A stretch of DNA of 28,903 bases, from the NCBI GenBank assembly GCA_002803225.1, contig NXFV01001925.1:1-28903 (forward strand), in the 5' to 3' direction. Of this stretch, positions 19,666 through 28,903 are shown piece by piece. Within the stretch, counting starts at the first letter, position 1. Each line of letters begins with the position of its first letter. This DNA is from Gamarada debralockiae (Eukaryota; Ascomycota; Leotiomycetes; Helotiales; Hyphodiscaceae). The notes beneath the pieces were generated by a model, which was not told the DNA's origin, ran no database searches, and saw only the letters and a program-made list of their open reading frames with translations. Made by a program: the position numbers and the translations under genes.

Positions 19666-21060
19666 GTGTTGGTCTGGAGGTGGCAGCTCCCTCCAAGAGC
19701 TGACGTTACAGTTAACACTGTAAAACCTCTACGAGAGTCAGACTCTAAACTCATCCTCGCCAGTTCCGTTTTACTCTCTGGATGTGAGCAGCGGCCGCTT
19801 TTACCTGGGTCGAGGGCGAGCGAACCTGAGCGGGGCCTGAGCATCCCAAGCACGTCCTGCCAATCCGCCCACCATAATGCGGGTTCCATTTTGGCGCCCT
19901 GTGCGCTCCGGCTACGGTTTCCCAGCCGAGTTTGCTAGGACACCCATTCTGCTCCCCTTATAAGGGTTCCTTCCAGAGCTGGTTTTGAACCCTCAATGGG
20001 ATTACCGCATATAATTAAAAGGACATTATTCTATAAACGTCTTTAATGTATAGAGGTCGGAACGATATCGTAAAGAAATATATTGCTATAACTTCCCTTA
20101 TCTCTCTGGGGTACATTTTCTATTACGTCTACAAGCAGCAGGTTATTCTGTAAAGTATCCAAAGTAATAACAGCACCAATATTGAGGGGTATATTGGCTG
20201 TGTTCTCTTGTGAGACAAACGACTATCCATACAGGGAAGTATAGTCTAGCTTTGGTAGCAAAGTTACACTGGGCAACTGGCGAAGTTCCCTATGTAACAG
20301 CTAGCTGGTAGCTGGAAAGCAACAGAAGGGATCACAATACGCCGGAGAAGTAGGAGTGCAGTAGGAGAGGCAATAATAATTATATTCGTGGCGCTGAAGA
20401 CAGATTCCGTAGTACGCGTGCACTCTTCGTCGATTCAAAACCCAAGCTTGCCTTCCTCCAAGTGGGTCACCAACCTTACTTATGTTCTCCTCCTAGCTAC
20501 TAGCTTGCACAAAAGCTACCAACTGCTCGTGCGCTAGTATCGGCATTTCCGGACTCCGAAGGAGTCTCTGAAATCCGGACCTCTAGCTTGCAGGTCATAC
20601 TATACTCCTGCAACCATCTGGTCCTCGGGGCTTCCGTAGCCCTCAGGGTATCTTGTGAGGCTAGACCTCCTTCAGGCATAGACTTGGCTGTATTACACCT
20701 ATTACTATTCGTGCAGGATCACCGACGCCTTTATATCGCGAAGGATATAGGGTATAACAATTGGCCAGCTCAGGGACATTAGTGAAATATCGTCCAAACT
20801 AGAACTACGTTTGAGTAGGGCGAATCGTACTAAGATTCTGTTTATGTAATAGTTAGGAGTTTTTCATACAAACAAGGCAAGGGAATCATCTCGGTATCAA
20901 AGCTGCGTTAATAGAGCAGGCTTAGAATAGCTAGTGTGCCAGCTGACTATAGCCGGATTTATACAGCAGCAAGATTGTATACTGTAGGAAATAGCGGGAC
21001 GTGACGAGACCTGCACTGGTCGTACCTTCGACTCTTCATTTTGATTCGTGATTACTAAAT
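19660..21060. repeat. Probable repeat-derived stretch (possible degenerate transposable element)
   Basis: This block begins abruptly inside an open frame and has alternating GC-rich (19790-19930) and AT-rich parts, no long open frame, and small inverted motifs such as TTACAGT/ACTGTAA near 19710 and GGACTCC/GGAGTCT near 20552. It might be a solo LTR or non-autonomous element, but I found no matching long terminal repeats or clear target duplication, so the class is open. Confidence 0.3.
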
Positions 21061-21316
21061 ATCTTGGTATTGAGTCTAGGAAGTATCTGCCTCAAACGGT
21101 GTCTAAAACTGACATGCAGAGATGGTAAGTCTGCCGCCATGCTTACCTTTTGTGGAAGTTGGTTCTTGCCGAGGCTGAAAGCGTCTCCCCGTCTAACATC
21201 TGGACTTTTCTCGTACCTTTCTTCCCGTCCCGCCGCGAAGATACAAAACAAATCATCATTCCCATCCTTAAGCTCTTCAAATAATGATAATGATCATGCT
21301 CCCCCCACCTTTTGTG

Positions 21317-23232
21317 TTAAACCCACAGGTTTTGGTGATATATCCGTTCTCCATTGATGATTTGACAGGCCGAAGTTAGTATCATTCCTTGAACCATATC
21401 ATAGTCCATATGCGAAACTCTCAATCTCTCCTCCTCTTTGATCTCATGATTCTCCAAATTTCCCCTCCCCCTTTCTTCAAGAGTCATCACCCAGCGCCCC
21501 ACCTCAGCGGCATATCTCGTATCCCAACATGACTCTCGCCTTGGTCTATCCTCTAGCAATTTCAGGGCTCTTCTCCTAACCGAACCATCTCTGCATTTGT
21601 GTATTACCAGAAACAGATAGGCAATTGTTTCTCCATCAAACACAAAGTACCTTCGTTTCGGTTTAGAAGCTAAGTATATATCAAGCAGAGAGACTATTTC
21701 CTTGAATTCAGCAAGGTGGGCATCCCAATCTGTTTCTCGCGTATATATAGAGCCTTGGACGGAAACCAAACAACATTTGGCTTGGAGACATAGTAGTGTT
21801 GCTTGGGGATACTCTTTCGAAAAAGTTCTAGGTGAACGCTGGAACCTGCAAATGAGGGGATTGAAGGCAATGAACCATCGTTCCATCTCATCAGCACATG
21901 TTCGAGCTTCTTCCAACCACTTATCAGGGACGGTTTCATTGGTACCGGACCAAGGATTCCATCCGGACCAAGGACTCCATTCCGCCCGAACCCATCTTTC
22001 AGGGGTTTCCTGCTCTATCGGCGTATAAGGGTTGGGTTCTCTATCCGGATGTTCTATTATCTTGATAAAGTGCCAGCAGCGGCTCATAATCATGTTTCCA
22101 TAGGTAGTCGCTTCCTCTAGGGTGGTGAATACTCGGGGCATGGTCCGGGTGGCTTGGTCCGAACCATCCTTCAAAATCCGGTGTTCTGCTCCGCTTCGAT
22201 AATCCACAAGAAGCATGGCGCTAATATCGAGACGTGAGAATACAGCTGCAAGTTCATCTTCAACGGTGCAGGTCATTGGTGATGCGGTTCCTGATAACTC
22301 CCGAGGCGACTGGCCGCTGCTCGGGATTGGGATGGCGAATCCTTTCGTCAGTTTGAGGCCATTAGCCGTGTGCCAGAGGGCAATATCACGGCGGCCATAA
22401 GCATTCTCGAAGCAAATAGTAAGAAGGCATGCTATAAGCGCTGTCCTTGCATCCATCTTCCCATTCAGGATAGCTCTTCTCATGCAAATTAGAGAGTGCT
22501 GATATTTCTGAACAGCAAATTGGTGGTCATCGTTGAAAAGGAGATGAGCGTCCCAGTCCCGCATATCTGGTGCCTTGCGGATGATCTCATGCATAGCTCC
22601 GATAGCCACTACGACATCAAGAATGAATGGCACTGCCTCCGCCGCCTGTAGCACGGATTGATTCCAGAGTGTCGACGGCATAAAGCTAGACAGCTCTTTG
22701 GCGACAATGCTACGGAATAACTGGTGGTAGAGATATTCTCGCTGCGTATTGAAGCGGCTTGCCAAAGGACAATACAGCGACATCCGAGATTCACGCTCTT
22801 GGACCTCATGATCTTGGGAGGATGCTATGCTGGGGAGCATGCTTCGCGGTCGTATCGTTGAAACTGAGGATAGGGATTTGGCCAAGGACATTTGCGGCGC
22901 TTTGATGGAGGAATTGCCAGTCGACGGGATTGAAGAATCCATCCCCAACACTGAGGACGACGGGCTGGGGAGAATCGGATGAATAGCTTGTCGTTGAGCT
23001 TGCCCCGGTCGTCCACCAGAGTAGCCGTCACATTTCATTCCGAAGTTGCGACATCTCAAACACACAGGTTTCCCTTCGTCACATTTAACCCGTCTCACTC
23101 TGCTACTTATTAGTACGCAGTCCCCTGCCTCAGCTAGAGCGGTGGATGGGCATACTTGCACGTAATACATCCATTCTTGGATTTAGGTTTACTTGCTCTC
23201 CTCCTTTTCTTGTCCTGAGAGTTCTCGGACAT
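21317..23232 (-). CDS. Zn(II)2Cys6 fungal transcription factor, two exons, 619 aa
   Basis: A DNA-binding regulator of the Gal4-like family, acting in the nucleus. Exon 1 (23232-23156) encodes MSENSQDKKRRRASKPKSK, a basic nuclear-localisation-like start, and the first two Cys. A 56-nt intron (23100-23155, donor GTATGC, branch-like CTAAT, acceptor GTAGCAG) splits the Lys codon after the second Cys. Exon 2 (23099-21317) completes the cluster: C-x2-C-x6-C-x6-C-x2-C-x6-C, seen as GCITCKVRRVKCDEG and PVCLRCRNFGMKCDGY. The two exons make exactly 620 codons. A Ser/Pro-rich linker (about residues 50-110) leads to a helical fungal-specific regulatory region of about 480 residues (for example FRSIVAKELSSFMPSTLWNQ, and ARTALIACLLTICFENAYG) of the type common in regulators of secondary metabolism or nutrient use. 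No adjacent target cluster is evident. Confidence 0.93.
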
Positions 23233-24485
23233 TCTTGGATACAGTCCACCCAAAGATGACGCAAATGGACGTGAGATAACGTGGTCTGAATGAGACAAGT
23301 AGTGGAATATGTCTAATTTTCTCGCAAACTCTCCAGAAAACAAATAGTAGAGGCTAGCAGACCGCGACTTAAGTGTTTACATAAATAAAAGGAAAGATAG
23401 AATTAATGTGCTTAGTGCTTACACAAGCTCGCAAAAATAGCCAATGGCGACCTCGTCTCAACTCAGCCCTTGCAAGTTGCGAGGGATTGTAGATCACATG
23501 ACCTTTCACTGCAAAATGTGTCATTTCAAACCCACTTTTTGCCTATGTGCCTGAGGCCCACATGTAATTAAACCTAGACCGAGGCTCTGCATAAGAAGAG
23601 CCTCCCCTCGCACCTTAGAACGAACAAGCTGGTTTGAGTTCGAAGAATCACAAATGGCTTGTTTTGCCTCAGCAAGCTCAGGCGATTTGTAAGAGTGGAT
23701 TGGATCGCTTGAGCTTGGTTATATAATCGGGTTATCTTATTTGGTCATGTTACCTCCTCTTAAAAAAGAGCTTCGGTGGATTTGCTTCGCAAATCCAACC
23801 TCCCTCGTGTCCATACTTAAATGTGTGTTGTATTTAGTGTTCGAATTCACGCTTCGAACTACTGTATTAATTAGTCTATAAGACAATGCGTTGCAAGTAA
23901 ACTTTTACCACTTTGGCGACTTAGGACCATATAGTGTAAGAGGAGGGCGTGAGGTGATCGTGGGACGGCAAGGATGAAAAGATGAAAAGACTTTATGCAG
24001 TCGGCGCCTCTTTCGGCCTGATCCCAAGCTCGGAGGCAGCTCTGTACGGAAAAATCTGCAGCGGCAGTCAGTAGCGGAAAGAAACAATGAAAAGGACTAT
24101 AATACTAACGTGAGGCAGCCACCGGAGACATGATCTTGAATTCGGCGAGAGAGGTCAGCTGTCAAGACACCACTCCGTAGAGCATCTTGCAGTCCGGAGT
24201 GAGGAATCTCGGAGATCGACGATGCAGCGAGGTTAGCCGGGCTGTGATAGGAGAGCGATGTTCTCGTAGTGGACTATGTAAGCGCGCAGCCGGAGGCTTT
24301 GATCGAACTCAGAACCATCCCAGAGCAGTCACGCTGGGAGTAGCCCCAGGCCGATCTCCACTTGATTACTATAATGAAGCTAACGACCCACGCTATAGCA
24401 AAAACGTTCTTATAAATGTAAAAAGGGACTTAGCATAGAAGTCGATTGAGAGGTGATATGTAACGAAATCCAGCCAGGCTACAGA
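23233..24485. other. Intergenic region upstream of the Zn2Cys6 gene
   Basis: The bases next to 23233 should contain the regulator's promoter. No gene was found in the remainder; short open frames near 23905-24087 and 24187-24438 lack support. A sharp hairpin lies at 23777-23797. Confidence 0.45.
23777..23797. repeat. Perfect 9-bp hairpin with 3-nt loop
   Basis: TGGATTTGC and GCAAATCCA flank the loop TTC, with additional GG/CC pairs just outside after one mismatch. It follows an A-run (TTAAAAAAGAGC). It could be a repeat footprint; a terminator role is not expected in a fungal intergenic region. Confidence 0.5.
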
Positions 24486-24487
24486 TA

Positions 24488-24770
24488 GAGCTCCGAATCG
24501 AATTTTGACTCGATTCGAAAATTCGACCCATTCGATTTTATTCGACTAGTTAATAGACACGTGATAGGGGTGTAAGGTGTAAGGCCGCCGGCTGAGACTC
24601 GCAGGACTTTTAAGGGGCTGATCGGATTTTCTTAACTCCGATCTCTCTTCTACTTTAGGCTTGGTGTTACTATAATAAGAAATTCGAAATTCGAATCGAT
24701 TCGTACGAATTTTAGTAAATTCGCATCAAAATAGAATATTCCTATCACTTATTCGATTCGATCGGAGCTC
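24488..24770. mobile_element. MITE-like element, 283 bp, with TA flanks
   Basis: GAGCTCCGA at 24488-24496 and its exact complement TCGGAGCTC at 24762-24770 form 9-bp inverted ends, each preceded or followed by TA (24486-24487 and 24771-24772), so the match is 11 bp including the presumed TA target duplication. Subterminal parts on both sides are packed with TTCGAAT/ATTCGAA-type motifs, giving further complementarity between the arms. There is no open frame. Size, inverted ends and TA flanks fit a miniature inverted-repeat element mobilised by a Tc1/mariner-type transposase. Its ends do not match the relic at 225-1376. Confidence 0.65.
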
Positions 24771-24772
24771 TA

Positions 24773-25511
24773 AAGTCTATAGAGCGCGCAAACGCATGAA
24801 AAAGCCACAGCCAGTGTAATGACTATATCCAGAATGCGCTCAGTAGATTCAAAGAAGGATCAGAGGAGGGAATTAAGAGTGAAGCACAGGGCGCGTCGTC
24901 TATCTGAGCGACCCTTGTCACACAGGCGGTTTAAGCAAAATTAAGTTAAACTTAATAACGTGTTTATAACTTTCTCGTTAATTTCTATAGTATAAGTAAG
25001 ATAAAGTAAATAAAAGGTGGGAAAATAAAGAGAAGAAATACTCTTATAAGTTTCTTTAAGAAGCTAGAGATAAAAGAGCTTGAATGTCAATTAGTATGTG
25101 CAGATCACGTGCATCAGCCCTATAAGCCAGTGAACCATGGGTTCTAGTAAACTGAAGTGGAAGCGAGTCGCCTTTATGGTAGTACAAGTCCTAATTTCAC
25201 TAAAACCGGACCGTGGAGTTAACCCACACCGCAGTGCACTGCAAATAACGGCGCACCATGACGCGCCCTAGCTCGTACTTTCGATGTTGGTAACATTCGC
25301 CAAAATGCCCAATTTTGGGAGTATGTGTTGGCGCGGGGATGAAACCGGTGAAACCAACATCCAAGGATAATTGATTGGCTACGGAGGAGTCTCCTTCCGA
25401 AGACGGGATAGAACTCCAAAGTGCTTACGTTTGATGGCCGCAGATTAGGTCGTCCTCATCTTTCATCAATCTCTTCAATTCGTCTACGCCTCTTGTTACT
25501 GCACAAGCCAA
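24773..25511. other. Intergenic region upstream of the PD-(D/E)XK-like gene
   Basis: An AT-rich stretch (about 24935-25080) of short A/T and AAG runs is followed by mixed sequence. The last 100-150 bp before 25512 should carry the promoter and 5' leader. No gene is supported; a 66-codon minus-strand frame at 25219-25419 is taken as chance. Confidence 0.45.
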
Positions 25512-27945
25512 ATGCCTCCAGATTTCAATCTGTTGAGAAGCGCTGGACGTCACGGGATCTTTCGCACCGGAATGGATGAGGGTACCGGAGACCAGGCAGC
25601 CGCAAGTTTACCAGCTCACGTAAACGCAGTGAAGGAAGGGCTTTTAGATTTTAATCATTTCCTCGGTCTAGAGGCTACGATGCTAGTTCTTGGAGATGAG
25701 AAATCTGGCGAAGATGGGGATGATGCTATTCCGCTATCTGCATACAAAACCGATGGTGCAAAATCATCACAACGTGCGCGTGATAAGGAATTTCTCGAAA
25801 ATGCACGAGAGCTAGCAGAGGGCGCACAGAGACTCGAGAGTGGATTTGCTCAAATTAAAGATTGGCGAAGATTGCTTCGAAATGTTGGAATAAACCGAAT
25901 GGACAATGTTCATTTTTCGGGGTAAGTGAACCACTAAGCACTTGAAGTGACGCCCCTAACAATACCTGTAGTTCGTATCTGCCAAGCACTATTGCATGGT
26001 AACATGACATTCTTCCTATAGATTTTCGAACGGACTAATGATACTCAACAGTGTAGAAAATGAAGCTTGGGACACCGATTTGGATCCTTATCGAGTTTTG
26101 CCTACAAATCCCAAACCAGATTTGTACTTTGGATTCCCTGTCCACAATGCAAAAGACCAAAAAATTGCGAGATTTGGGAATGATTCATCTTTCCAGAGTT
26201 ACACTGTCGACATACTTTCTCAGCTTGCCATGAAAGGGCTTCGCTCTGTACCGGTTTCGAGGTCTCTAACCGATATGGCCAAGGTAGAAAGAAAGAGGGC
26301 AGAACTGCAGTTTCCACTACTATGTTTCCCCTGGTGTGTCATTCAGCTAAAAGGTGTTGGGAATGCAGCTGCAATTAAAGAAAACGATGACTTGGTTGTG
26401 GAAACAGTTTGTCAAGCCTCAATCGCAGCGTCAGGTGCTCTATCTATGCTCGAAAAGCTAGCAAGGTTTGCGGATTTGAAGCAAGATGGCAGACATATTC
26501 CACCGGTGATCACTATCACGTCCGCTGGCCCAAACACAACTGTTTGGCTTACTTTCTCTGCCATTATCGATGACCAACATCGAGACCATGTAAGAAATCT
26601 CGTCTCAGACTTCTCATGATGGAAGCTGACAATTTGGTAGAAGATGGAGAGTATATGGAACGGGTGTATCAGCAAGCTCTGGGATGCTATTCAATTCTGT
26701 CGTATTATGGACAATCTTTTTTTCTGGTCGCAGCATATTCTCCGGCCTAAGGTGTCGCACTATATCGATCAATGGAGGCTTCGTTACTGTCAAGAAGTTC
26801 ATAATGTCCATTTTCGGCTGGAACAAGATCTCGGAACAGCAGAACTCGTCCATCGAATTCAAGATCGCCTTAGCTCACTGGATATATTGCCAAGCTTAAA
26901 TCTCTCTGAGCTCATTCAGCAAGCTGTGATATATCAGGAAGTAATGAGAGCTGATCTGGGAAAGACAGAGTCAGCCCCAAAGGAAGACTCAAGTCCAAAT
27001 GCCCAAAGCGATAAAAAAAGTCCCAGAATTGTTCATTCCTATTCAAAGGCCAATGCTCAGGCGGTAGGGGAGTTTGGTGGTGGTGCGGCGGAGGAAGAAG
27101 AACAAGAAGACGGTGAATCTAAAGAAGAGGACGAGGAAGAGATTGATCTGGATAGAGACAACGGAAACAATGGGAACGATGGCAAATCTTATTCTGCTGG
27201 CTCGCAGCATAAGCTCACTCTACAGCAGAAGCCACACGAGAAGAACTCATCAGCCTTCGCCGGCCTCCCAGTCAGCTGCGAGGAATTTGCAAGTGGAACC
27301 TCAACGGTTGCTGACTTCACCTTTGCAGCCGCTCCAAGCGAACGACCACCTAATAACGAACATACTTCGCACTCAGAATCAGCTCTTGATGCCAGTGCTG
27401 ATGAGAAACGAGGCAGCGAATCCTCTTTCTCGTATCCATATGAGTTCAAGACTTCGGATTTCGAATTTCAAGAAGAGCGAATCGCTTCCCACTTGCTGAA
27501 GTCGAAGATTGCAGATCTCAATTTGAAGGAAACACAGCCTCGCGTGGTGCTTTCACGGATGCGGAGCCGATGTGTACTCTCACTAAGGCCACCTTCGACT
27601 CCACCGAATCCACTCACAGCTACATCCTTTGAGCTCAGCTTCAACGTCAAGCCCTGGCGCGACATGATGCTAGCGCCATTTCCACCAGAGCTGCGAGATT
27701 CAAGATCGCGTTTTGGACATCCAACACGGTTCACATCGAGTGCTGAAGTAGACGAGGCAGATAACTCGAGTTATTCAGAACGAATTGTACAATCGGACCC
27801 ACCTAAGAGGAGAAGATCAGTGTGGCACTCAGTAGAGATTCCAGGGCCGTCGCCATTGCAGACCAGGATCCCTTATAAAGGCAAATTCATTATTGTGAGA
27901 CTACCACCTGTCATGCCGGCGCCGGCGTACCAAAACCGGCCCTAA
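25512..27945 (+). CDS. PD-(D/E)XK-like fungal protein of unknown function, three exons, 760 aa
   Basis: Exons 25512-25921, 26022-26589 and 26641-27945 (introns of 100 and 51 nt, donors GTAAGT and GTAAGA, acceptors CTATAG and GGTAG) join to exactly 761 codons. Residues about 150-300 resemble a nuclease-fold domain found in many fungal hypothetical proteins: NPKPDLYFGFP (Asp170), then FPLLCFPWCVIQLKG (Gln245-x-Lys247) and CQASIAASGALSML with IPPVITITSAGPNTTVWLTF. In active PD-(D/E)XK enzymes the residue two before the Lys is Glu or Asp; here it is Gln, so catalysis may be lost. A helical part (about 335-370, SIWNGCISKLWDAIQFCRIM and YIDQWRLRY) follows. Residues about 468-500 are strongly acidic (EEEEQEDGES, EEDEEEIDLD), and the last 260 residues are Ser/Pro-rich and likely disordered. 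Assignment to the fold is by motif resemblance; function is unknown. Confidence 0.75.
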
Positions 27946-28154
27946 TCTGTTTTCCTCGACATTTCAGCACTATAGAGAGTGAAAGTATGCGGACGCTGGG
28001 GGAGGCAAGGGATATAGAGAAAAAGAGCTCAGAACCCATTGGCGCCGAATGTTAGGAAAGCCAATCCAAAGTATAGCTTGAACTTTCTACTCCGTTCTCT
28101 GAGGAGAAAAGGGGAATAATGTGTGAGGTTACCGCAGTGTTTATGACGCACATG

Positions 28155-28180
28155 GTAAGTCATCGGTGTCGATGACTTAC
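28155..28180. repeat. Perfect 11-bp inverted repeat (hairpin)
   Basis: GTAAGTCATCG and CGATGACTTAC flank a GTGT loop. The direct repeat ACGCACAT occurs on both sides (about 28146-28153 and 28191-28198), as a target duplication would. Confidence 0.6.
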
Positions 28181-28561
28181 AAGTTCAAAAACGCACATAG
28201 AAGGCATTAATACCGGGGACCTTTACTGGAGGCTTAAGATAACACTTGCCAATATTTCAAAATGAAAATCCTCGGCGAATTATGGTATTTCTCATGCTGG
28301 GAGGTGTCTGGAAGGACATTAGAATGACACCAAGTCCAACAAACAAAGAATACATGTGAAGAGGCTCAAATTCTACAATAACAGAGAGAAGATCTATATA
28401 CAGTCGACAAGCGGGGTGCCGTATGGCTCTACCATATAGTAGTGGCAATTTGATGAAATCCAAAGTTCAATTGCCACCCTTCCCTTCACACCCACTCAAC
28501 TCCGTGTGTCTCGTACCCTTGAATCCCAATTCACATCCGCAAACCGGGAAAATGGCAGTTG

Positions 28562-28663
28562 TGGTCAAAGACTGGTCAATGGCGTCAAAAAACATTTTGC
28601 GGAGGTCCCCTTTTTTGGGGGCATTGACCACCCACCAAAAAAATTTTGACCATACATTGACCA
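28562..28663. repeat. Cluster of TGGTCAA/TTGACCA inverted motifs
   Basis: TGGTCAATG at 28573-28581 is complementary to CATTGACCA at 28622-28630 and again at 28655-28663, while TGGTCAAA at 28562 pairs with TTTGACCA at about 28645-28652. Between them lies CCCCTTTTTTGGGG. The arrangement resembles the arms of a foldback or miniature element. Confidence 0.5.
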
Positions 28664-28773
28664 ACACTTAATTTTGTATGCGAACCGATGTTTTTTCAAA
28701 GTACTCGAGTGTCCTGGGCATACCCTATCAAAACCCGGGCGCACCCCATCCTTTGATACGACTTAATTATGTT

Positions 28774-28798
28774 ACAACACAACACAACACAATACAAC
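28774..28798. repeat. ACAAC pentanucleotide microsatellite
   Basis: Five tandem units of ACAAC with one mismatch (ACAAT in the fourth). Confidence 0.8.
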
Positions 28799-28903
28799 AT
28801 ATAATAATGCGCCTGATACATGTGCGCATATAATTTCGCTAAATCGATTGATTTTGAAGTTTATTAATTATTAGTGTTGCGCCCTATTAATTGACATAGC
28901 TAC

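Larger units (their letters stand above)
27946..28903. other. Right-edge intergenic region with hairpins and simple repeats
   Basis: No gene is supported. The stretch contains a perfect hairpin (28155-28180), a cluster of TGGTCAA/TTGACCA motifs in both orientations (28562-28663) and an ACAAC microsatellite (28774-28798). Confidence 0.5.

Noticed and set aside
19660..21060. Full LTR retrotransposon
   Set aside because: A TGTTGG start near 19667 looked LTR-like, but no second repeat, primer-binding site, gag/pol frame or matching target duplication was found.
25970..26021. Micro-exon between two acceptor-like sites in intron 1 of the PD-(D/E)XK-like gene
   Set aside because: Using CTGTAG as acceptor leaves a following intron of only about 23 nt and creates a TGA at the join; the single 100-nt intron keeps the frame.
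26641..27945. Separate gene starting at the ATG at 26644
   Set aside because: The preceding exon ends at a GTAAGA donor, a 51-nt intron fits, and the joined frame continues into the expected helical region, so it is the third exon of one gene.
1..28903. tRNA or rRNA genes, CRISPR arrays
   Set aside because: No B-box-like GGTTCGAnnCC with cloverleaf context, no rRNA core sequence and no regularly spaced direct repeats were seen by eye.

Overview
The window looks like chromosomal DNA of a filamentous ascomycete. Genes carry short spliceosomal introns (47-218 nt, GT-AG), and several products belong to fungus-specific or fungus-expanded families: a HET-domain protein, a Zn(II)2Cys6 transcription factor, a glycosylated multi-span membrane protein, a PD-(D/E)XK-like protein and RBR-type zinc-finger fragments. 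A leotiomycete (Helotiales-like) source is a guess from family content, not something the sequence proves. I found no tRNA, rRNA, CRISPR array or bacterial operon.

Left part (1-10.1 kb). A dead Tc1/mariner transposase lies at about 225-1376 (minus strand). It is followed by a short-chain dehydrogenase pseudogene (about 2158-3239, plus) with frameshifts and TAG stops. Next is a compact metabolic block: a four-exon transaldolase (3364-4808, minus), a divergent intronless bacterial-style mannose-6-phosphate isomerase (5570-6565, plus) and a PrpF-like isomerase (6578-7836, minus) that meets it tail to tail with 12 bp between stops. Transaldolase and mannose-6-phosphate isomerase share a 761-bp intergenic region with a CCG/CGG-rich inverted repeat and a TATA box, so joint control is plausible. 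The block could belong to sugar or sugar-acid catabolism, but the substrate cannot be read from sequence. A HET-domain gene (8092-10118, plus) closes this part.

Middle part (10.1-21.3 kb). This is gene-poor and rich in debris. Three separate plus-strand remnants of RBR-type (RING-IBR-RING2) zinc-binding protein genes lie at about 12.04, 13.36 and 17.89 kb; two of them share an intron position at the same Cys codon. Between the second and third is a minus-strand gene for an uncharacterised glycosylated membrane protein (13746-16115), which has one exon junction I could not resolve and may be damaged. A small unknown two-exon gene starts at 19159 and runs into about 1.4 kb of repeat-like DNA.

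Right part (21.3-28.9 kb). A clean two-exon Zn2Cys6 regulator (21317-23232, minus) is followed by about 2.3 kb without genes that contains a well-delimited 283-bp MITE-like element (24488-24770, TA flanks, 9-bp inverted termini). Then comes a three-exon, 760-residue protein (25512-27945, plus) with a PD-(D/E)XK-like domain in which the expected acidic catalytic residue reads Gln, plus a long acidic and low-complexity tail. The last kilobase holds hairpins, a short-spaced inverted-repeat cluster and an ACAAC microsatellite.
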